Shown piece by piece: positions 59,952 to 64,000 of a stretch of 64,000 bases of DNA (position 1 is its first letter; the number at the start of each line of letters is the position of its first letter). Under the pieces are notes generated by a model that had not been told where the DNA came from, did not search any database, and saw only the letters and a program-made list of their open reading frames with translations. Position numbers and translations under genes: made by a program. Origin of the DNA: Salipiger mucosus DSM 16094 (GTDB lineage: Bacteria; Pseudomonadota; Alphaproteobacteria; Rhodobacterales; Rhodobacteraceae); NCBI RefSeq assembly GCF_000442255.1, contig NZ_KE557276.1, positions 58,835 through 122,834 on the forward strand, read 5' to 3'.

Positions 59952-59970
59952 CGCGCCCCCAACGGGCGCG
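59952..59970 (+). promoter_or_regulatory. Hairpin in the argD leader
   Basis: CGCGCCC (59952-59958) and GGGCGCG (59964-59970) form a 7-bp GC stem with a 5-base loop, 12 bases after the leader-peptide stop. There is no T-run, so if it controls transcription it would act through a Rho-type or translational mechanism. Confidence 0.4.
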
Positions 59971-60058
59971 CCGCCGACGCGTGTCATACTACCCCCGCAA
60001 ACTTGACTCGGCCCCTGCCGCTTGGCACCTATCGGGCTTCCTGAGAAAGGATACGACC

Positions 60059-61234
60059 ATGATCCCCGCCGTCCTGCCGACCTACAACCGCGCGCCCCTG
60101 CACTTCGTGAAGGGCGAAGGCTCCTGGCTGGTCGAGGAAGACGGGCGCCGATTCCTCGATCTCGGGTCGGGCATCGCGGTCAACGCGCTGGGCCACGCCA
60201 ACCCCGACCTCGTCGCCGCGCTGACCGAGCAGGCGAACAAGCTCTGGCACGTCTCCAACCTCTACGAGATCCCCCAGCAGGAGGCGCTGGCCGAGAAGCT
60301 GGTCGCTTCCAGCTTCGCCGACACGGTCTTCTTCACCAACTCGGGCACAGAGAGCTGCGAGCTGGCCGTCAAGATGGCGCGCAAGTACTGGTTCGAGAAG
60401 GGCCACCCCGAAAAGGTCGAGATCATCACCTTCTCCGGCTGCTTCCACGGCCGGTCGACCGCGGCGATCGCCGCCAGCGGGTCCGAGAAGATGGTCAAGG
60501 GCTTCGGCCCGGTGCTGCCCGGCTTCCGGCACGTCGACTGGGGCGACCACGACGCGCTGCACGCCGCGATCAACGAGAACACCGCCGCCATCCTCGTCGA
60601 GCCGATCCAGGGCGAGGGTGGCATCCGCCCGCTGCCCGACCAGTGCCTGCAGGGTCTGCGCAAGCTCTGCGACGAGAAGGGTGTGCTGCTGGTCCTCGAC
60701 GAGGTCCAGTGCGGCATGGGCCGGACCGGCCGGCTCTTCGCGCATGAATGGGCGGGCGTCGATCCCGATATCATGATGGTCGCCAAGGGCATCGGCGGCG
60801 GCTTCCCGCTCGGCGCGGTGCTGGCCACCGAGGAGGCCGCGACCGGCATGGTCGCCGGCACCCACGGCTCGACCTACGGCGGCAACCCGCTGGCGTGCGC
60901 CGTGGGCGCGGCGGTCATGGACCGCGTCGCCGACCCGGATTTCCTCGAGGACGTCAACCGCCGCGCGGGCCTGCTCTCGCAGAAGCTCGAGGGTCTCGTC
61001 GCCGCGCACCCGGACGTCTTCGAGGGCGTTCGCGGCCTCGGCCTGATGATCGGCCTGAAGTGCCGCAAGGCGCCCGCGGATCTCGTGAAGGCGGGCTACG
61101 ACGCCGGCGTCATCACCGTGCCCGCGGCAGACAACGTGCTGCGCCTGCTGCCCGCGCTCAACATCACCGATGACGAGATCGCCGAGGCCGTCTCGCGTCT
61201 CGACGCCGCCGCCACCGCCGTCGAGGCCGCCTGA
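60059..61234 (+). CDS. argD: Acetylornithine/succinyldiaminopimelate-type aminotransferase
   Basis: A 391-residue class III PLP aminotransferase that makes N-acetylornithine in arginine synthesis. Family signs: [50 protein letters not shown] with the PLP-binding Asp, and [15 protein letters not shown] with the Schiff-base Lys. AGAAAGGAT lies upstream of the ATG at 60059. argF follows in the same direction after a 97-base gap that contains a dispersed repeat. Confidence 0.95.
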   Translation: MIPAVLPTYNRAPLHFVKGEGSWLVEEDGRRFLDLGSGIAVNALGHANPDLVAALTEQANKLWHVSNLYEIPQQEALAEKLVASSFADTVFFTNSGTESCELAVKMARKYWFEKGHPEKVEIITFSGCFHGRSTAAIAASGSEKMVKGFGPVLPGFRHVDWGDHDALHAAINENTAAILVEPIQGEGGIRPLPDQCLQGLRKLCDEKGVLLVLDEVQCGMGRTGRLFAHEWAGVDPDIMMVAKGIGGGFPLGAVLATEEAATGMVAGTHGSTYGGNPLACAVGAAVMDRVADPDFLEDVNRRAGLLSQKLEGLVAAHPDVFEGVRGLGLMIGLKCRKAPADLVKAGYDAGVITVPAADNVLRLLPALNITDDEIAEAVSRLDAAATAVEAA

Positions 61235-61238
61235 GAGG

Positions 61239-61312
61239 CATCTTCTGGCTGCAAGTATCCCGGGGTGAATGCGGCGCAGCCGCAGAGGGGCAGCGCCCCT
61301 CCACCGCCCCCA
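61239..61312 (+). repeat. Dispersed intergenic element, copy 4
   Basis: AAGTATCCCGGGGTGAATGC followed by the small palindrome GGCGCAGCC and the stem GAGGGGCAGCGCCCCTC. It matches the copies at 24934 and 29306. It fills the argD-argF gap. Confidence 0.6.
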
Positions 61313-61331
61313 CAGAGTGAAGACGACCGAC

Positions 61332-62258
61332 ATGAACCACTTCCTGGACATCCACAAGACCGACCCGGCCGACCTGCGGGCGATCATCGACGGCGCCAAG
61401 GCCGTCAAGGAGGCCCGCAACGGCCACCCCAAGGCCGCCCCTGACCAGACCCTGCCACTCAAGGACCGCATGGTCGCGCTGATCTTCGAGAAGCCCTCGA
61501 CCCGCACGCGCACCTCCTTCGACGTCGGCGTGCGCCAGATGGGCGGGCAGACCATGGTGCTCTCGGGCAGCGACATGCAGCTCGGCCACGGCGAGACCAT
61601 CGCCGACACCGCCCGCGTGATGTCGCGCTACGTCGACATGATCATGATCCGCACCTTCGACGAGGCGGTGCTCGAGGAGATGGCCGAATACGCCAGCGTC
61701 CCGGTCATCAACGGGCTCACCGACCGCACCCATCCCTGCCAGATCATGGCCGACGTGCTGACCTTCGAGGAGCACCGCGGCCCGATCGCCGGGAAGAAGG
61801 TCGTCTGGGCCGGTGACGGCAACAACGTCTGCGCCTCCTTCCTGCACGCGGCCGGGCAGTTCGGCTTCGATCTGACCTTCACCGGGCCGGTGCAGCTGGA
61901 CCCCGAGATGGAATTCGTCGGCTGGGCACGCAACAAGGGCGCCACGATCACCGTCGAGCGCGATCCGGTGAAGGCGGTCGAGGGCGCCGACCTCGTCGTC
62001 ACCGACACCTGGGTCTCGATGCACGACGCGCAGAGCGCCAAGGAGCGGCGTCACAACATGCTGCGGCCCTACCAGGTGAACAAGAACCTGATGGAGCACG
62101 CCAAGCCCGACGCGCTCTTCATGCACTGCCTGCCCGCCCACCGCGAGGAAGAGGTCACCTCCGAGGTGATGGACGGCCCCAACTCGGTCGTCTGGGACGA
62201 GGCCGAGAACCGCCTGCACGCGCAGAAGGCCATCATGCAGTGGTGCCTCGCCGGCTGA
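61332..62258 (+). CDS. argF: Ornithine carbamoyltransferase
   Basis: A 308-residue enzyme making citrulline from ornithine and carbamoyl phosphate. The carbamoyl-phosphate loop is [15 protein letters not shown]; further [14 protein letters not shown], and [13 protein letters not shown] with the catalytic Cys. Together with argD upstream it covers two steps of arginine synthesis. The stop is followed by a 7-bp GC hairpin (62274-62292) that overlaps the end of the convergent TetR gene. Confidence 0.97.
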   Translation: MNHFLDIHKTDPADLRAIIDGAKAVKEARNGHPKAAPDQTLPLKDRMVALIFEKPSTRTRTSFDVGVRQMGGQTMVLSGSDMQLGHGETIADTARVMSRYVDMIMIRTFDEAVLEEMAEYASVPVINGLTDRTHPCQIMADVLTFEEHRGPIAGKKVVWAGDGNNVCASFLHAAGQFGFDLTFTGPVQLDPEMEFVGWARNKGATITVERDPVKAVEGADLVVTDTWVSMHDAQSAKERRHNMLRPYQVNKNLMEHAKPDALFMHCLPAHREEEVTSEVMDGPNSVVWDEAENRLHAQKAIMQWCLAG

Positions 62259-62280
62259 TACCGCGCGGGGCAGGGGGCGG

Positions 62281-62872
62281 TCAGGCCGCCCCGACCGCCT
62301 TGCGCACCATGTCCCAGTAGATGTCCGCGACCTCCTCCTGCGAGAGCCGCCCGCCGGCGCGATACCAGGTGTTCACTCCGGTCAGCATCGCGATGAGCGC
62401 GTAGGAGGCGAGCCGCGTGTCCGGGCACCGAGAAGACCTCCGCCGCCTGGCCGTCGCGCAGGATCTCCTCGAGCGCGCCCTCGTAGCGCTTTCGCAGCCG
62501 CTCGATCACCGCGAAGTTGTCGGGCTCGAGGTTGCGAAGCTCCATGTAGGAGACGAAGATCGCCTCCGGCCGGGCAAGGTTGAAGCGGATGTGGAACCGC
62601 ACGAAGCGTTCGAGCCGTGCCATCGGCGCACCGTCGCGGGGCTCCTGCTCCCACTCGGCCAGCAGTTCCTGCATGTGCCCTTCGAGCAGCGAGAAGAGCA
62701 GCGCCTGCTTGTCCGGCGTGTAGTTGTAGAGCGCGCCTGCCTGCACGCCGACCTCGCGCGCGATCCGGCGCATCGAGACCGCGGCATAGCCGTGCTTGGC
62801 AAAGAGCCGCAGCGCCGCCTCGCGGACCCTCGGCCCGGTGATGTCGGAATGCGATCCCGCGGTACGTGCCAT
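62281..62872 (-). CDS. TetR/AcrR family transcriptional regulator, frameshifted
   Basis: A TetR repressor of about 196 residues if the frame is restored. The DNA-binding domain is clear: VREAALRLFAKHGYAAVSMR, RIAREVGVQAGALYNYTPDK. The ligand-binding domain includes FNLARPEAIFVSYMELRNLE. The frame is lost at 62421-62425 after EVFSVP; removing one base gives DTRLASYALIAMLTGVNTWY and then the ending DIYWDMVRKAVGAA at 62281. Again a single extra base. Start ATG 62872. An inverted repeat lies 16 bases upstream, so it probably represses itself; the regulated pathway is unknown. Confidence 0.8.
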
Positions 62873-62887
62873 GCCTTCATGATTATC

Positions 62888-62901
62888 TGAACGTTCGTTC
62901 A
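62888..62901. promoter_or_regulatory. Probable TetR operator
   Basis: TGAACG-TT-CGTTCA is a perfect inverted repeat with a two-base centre, 16 bases upstream of the tetR start and in the gap to the divergent lipoprotein gene. Its form fits TetR operators of the TGAACGnnCGTTCA kind. Confidence 0.65.
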
Positions 62902-62972
62902 TATCAAGCGCCGCGCTTGCCCCGGGCGCGCGACTGCGGCATGACGGTGACAGACCGGACGGACGAGGACCG

Positions 62973-63263
62973 ATGCGCCCAACGCCCCTTCTGCTTGCCG
63001 CTGCGCTCCTCGCGGCCTGCACGCAGTTCCCCGAGCTTGACGCCACGCAGACGCCGGGCGTCGCGACCGCGCCCTATCCCGACCTCGTGCCGCTGGACTG
63101 GCTGACCGATGCGCCTGAACCCCGCGCCACGCCCGAGATGCGCGCCGGGATCGAGGGGCGCGTCGCCGGACTGCGGGGCCGGGCGGCGCGATTGCAGGCA
63201 TCCGAAGTGATCCCGTCCTCGGTTCGGGCCCGCATGGAGGCCGGTGTGCGCTGGCCCTATTGA
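62973..63263 (+). CDS. Small predicted lipoprotein, function unknown
   Basis: A 96-residue protein with a lipobox (LLLAAALLAAC at residues 6-16), a Pro-rich segment (PYPDLVPLDWLTDAP) and a helical C-terminal half (GIEGRVAGLRGRAARLQ). No family is recognised. It lies 60 bases upstream of hom in the same direction and diverges from tetR. The GAGGACCG stretch before the ATG is a weak ribosome binding site. Confidence 0.7.
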   Translation: MRPTPLLLAAALLAACTQFPELDATQTPGVATAPYPDLVPLDWLTDAPEPRATPEMRAGIEGRVAGLRGRAARLQASEVIPSSVRARMEAGVRWPY

Positions 63264-63323
63264 GACCTTGGCACTTTGGCACTAAGCCCGAACCCCAGTG
63301 CAACAGCCAAAGGAGCCCGCCCC

Positions 63324-64000
63324 ATGTCCGATCCCCTCCGCCTAGGTATCGCGGGCCTCGGGACCGTCGGTGCCGGTGTCGTCAAGATCGTCCGCGAGAA
63401 GGCGGCGCTGCTCGAGGCGCGGGGCGGCCGCCCGGTGGTCATCACCGCCGTTTCGGCCCGCAACCGCGACAAGGATCGCGGCGTGCCCATGGACGAGTAC
63501 GACTGGGAGGACGATCCGGTCGCCCTGGCGGGGCGTGACGACGTCGACGTGCTGATCGAGCTCATGGGCGGCAGCGACGGGCCGGCCAAGGCCGCGACCG
63601 AGACCGCGCTGAAGTCGGGCAAGGACGTGGTGACGGCGAACAAGGCGATGCTGGCGCACAACGGTCAGGCGCTGGCGGAACTGGCCGAGGCCGAGGGCCG
63701 CGTGCTGCGCTTCGAGGCGGCCGTCGCGGGCGGCATTCCCATCGTCAAGACGCTGACCGAGGGGCTGGCCGGCAACGACATTCAGCGCGTCATGGGCGTG
63801 ATGAACGGCACCTGTAACTACATCCTGACGCGGATGGAAAGCGCGGGGCTGACCTATGAAGAGGCCTTCGCCGAGGCGGATTCGCTGGGCTTTCTCGAGG
63901 CCGACCCCGAGCTCGACGTGGGCGGCATCGACGCGGGCCACAAGCTCGCGCTGCTGGCCTCGATCGCCTACGGCACCCAGGTCGCATTCGACGCGGTCGA
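63324..64000 (+). CDS. hom: Homoserine dehydrogenase, N-terminal part (runs off the window)
   Basis: The first 225 residues of an NAD(P)-dependent enzyme converting aspartate semialdehyde to homoserine (threonine and methionine synthesis). The Rossmann loop is LGIAGLGTVGAGVVKI; the catalytic region shows VTANKAMLAHNG, FEAAVAGGIPIVKTLTEGLA, MGVMNGTCNYILTRM and GFLEADPELDVGGIDAGHKL with the active-site Lys. AAGGAG lies about eight bases before the ATG. The gene continues past 64000. Confidence 0.95.
   Translation, partial: MSDPLRLGIAGLGTVGAGVVKIVREKAALLEARGGRPVVITAVSARNRDKDRGVPMDEYDWEDDPVALAGRDDVDVLIELMGGSDGPAKAATETALKSGKDVVTANKAMLAHNGQALAELAEAEGRVLRFEAAVAGGIPIVKTLTEGLAGNDIQRVMGVMNGTCNYILTRMESAGLTYEEAFAEADSLGFLEADPELDVGGIDAGHKLALLASIAYGTQVAFDAV

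Overview
The window looks like a chromosomal segment of a marine-type Rhodobacteraceae (Roseobacter group) alphaproteobacterium. Evidence: about 68-70 % GC, dense operons with 4-base stop/start overlaps, a tRNA-His without an encoded G-1 and with A73, an SOS box of the alphaproteobacterial GTTC-N7-GTTC type, Zur and Mur (Fur-family) regulons, and typical family neighbourhoods (hisD / UPF0262 / phosphatase; infA / maf / RNase / yacG; rlmB / ribB / ribH / nusB). Genus cannot be fixed from the sequence. The window opens inside a leftward gene and closes inside hom.

Layout. 0-6 kb: lytic transglycosylase, a GC-poor 1.1 kb island with an HNH nuclease that abuts an apparently beheaded gene, and pepN. 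6-13.4 kb: a leftward RND efflux operon with an operator-like palindrome, and a rightward YfgM-like/BamB pair for outer-membrane protein assembly. 13.4-18.1 kb: a leftward run of SnoaL-like, DUF1178, NUDIX, waaA and a secreted RTX protein. 18.3-24.9 kb: tRNA-Thr, murA, DUF2948, cytochrome c, hisD and small housekeeping genes. 25-32 kb: a nitrilase-like amidase, infA-maf-RNase E/G-yacG, a class V PLP enzyme and the 5-oxoprolinase genes pxpBCA. 32-35.1 kb: znuA diverging from zur-znuC-znuB across Zur-like boxes. 35.2-38.9 kb: tRNA-Tyr, rlmB and ribB-ribH-nusB. 38.9-46.1 kb: a second RTX protein with the same C-terminus as the first, HdeD-like protein, a gene-free stretch with a possible structured RNA, a ClpP-fold/coiled-coil membrane pair diverging from SOS-boxed mmcB. 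46.2-50.3 kb: tRNA-His and a Mn/Fe transporter sitABCD diverging from mur. 50.3-59 kb: ileS, a VIT1/CCC1-type transporter and ycjX-GNAT-ycjF. 59-64 kb: truA, argD-argF behind a possible Arg-rich leader peptide, a TetR regulator and hom.

Several modules work together: Zn uptake and its repressor, Mn uptake and its repressor, riboflavin synthesis, arginine synthesis, envelope biogenesis (bamB, YfgM-like, waaA, murA), and SOS-linked repair next to an uncharacterised membrane pair. Six genes (efflux adaptor, DUF2948, RNase E/G, znuA, rlmB, tetR) carry single-base indels, mostly one extra base in a G/C run, while the reading frame downstream remains well conserved. I read these as sequence errors more likely than pseudogenes. 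No CRISPR array, rRNA operon, complete prophage or insertion sequence is visible.
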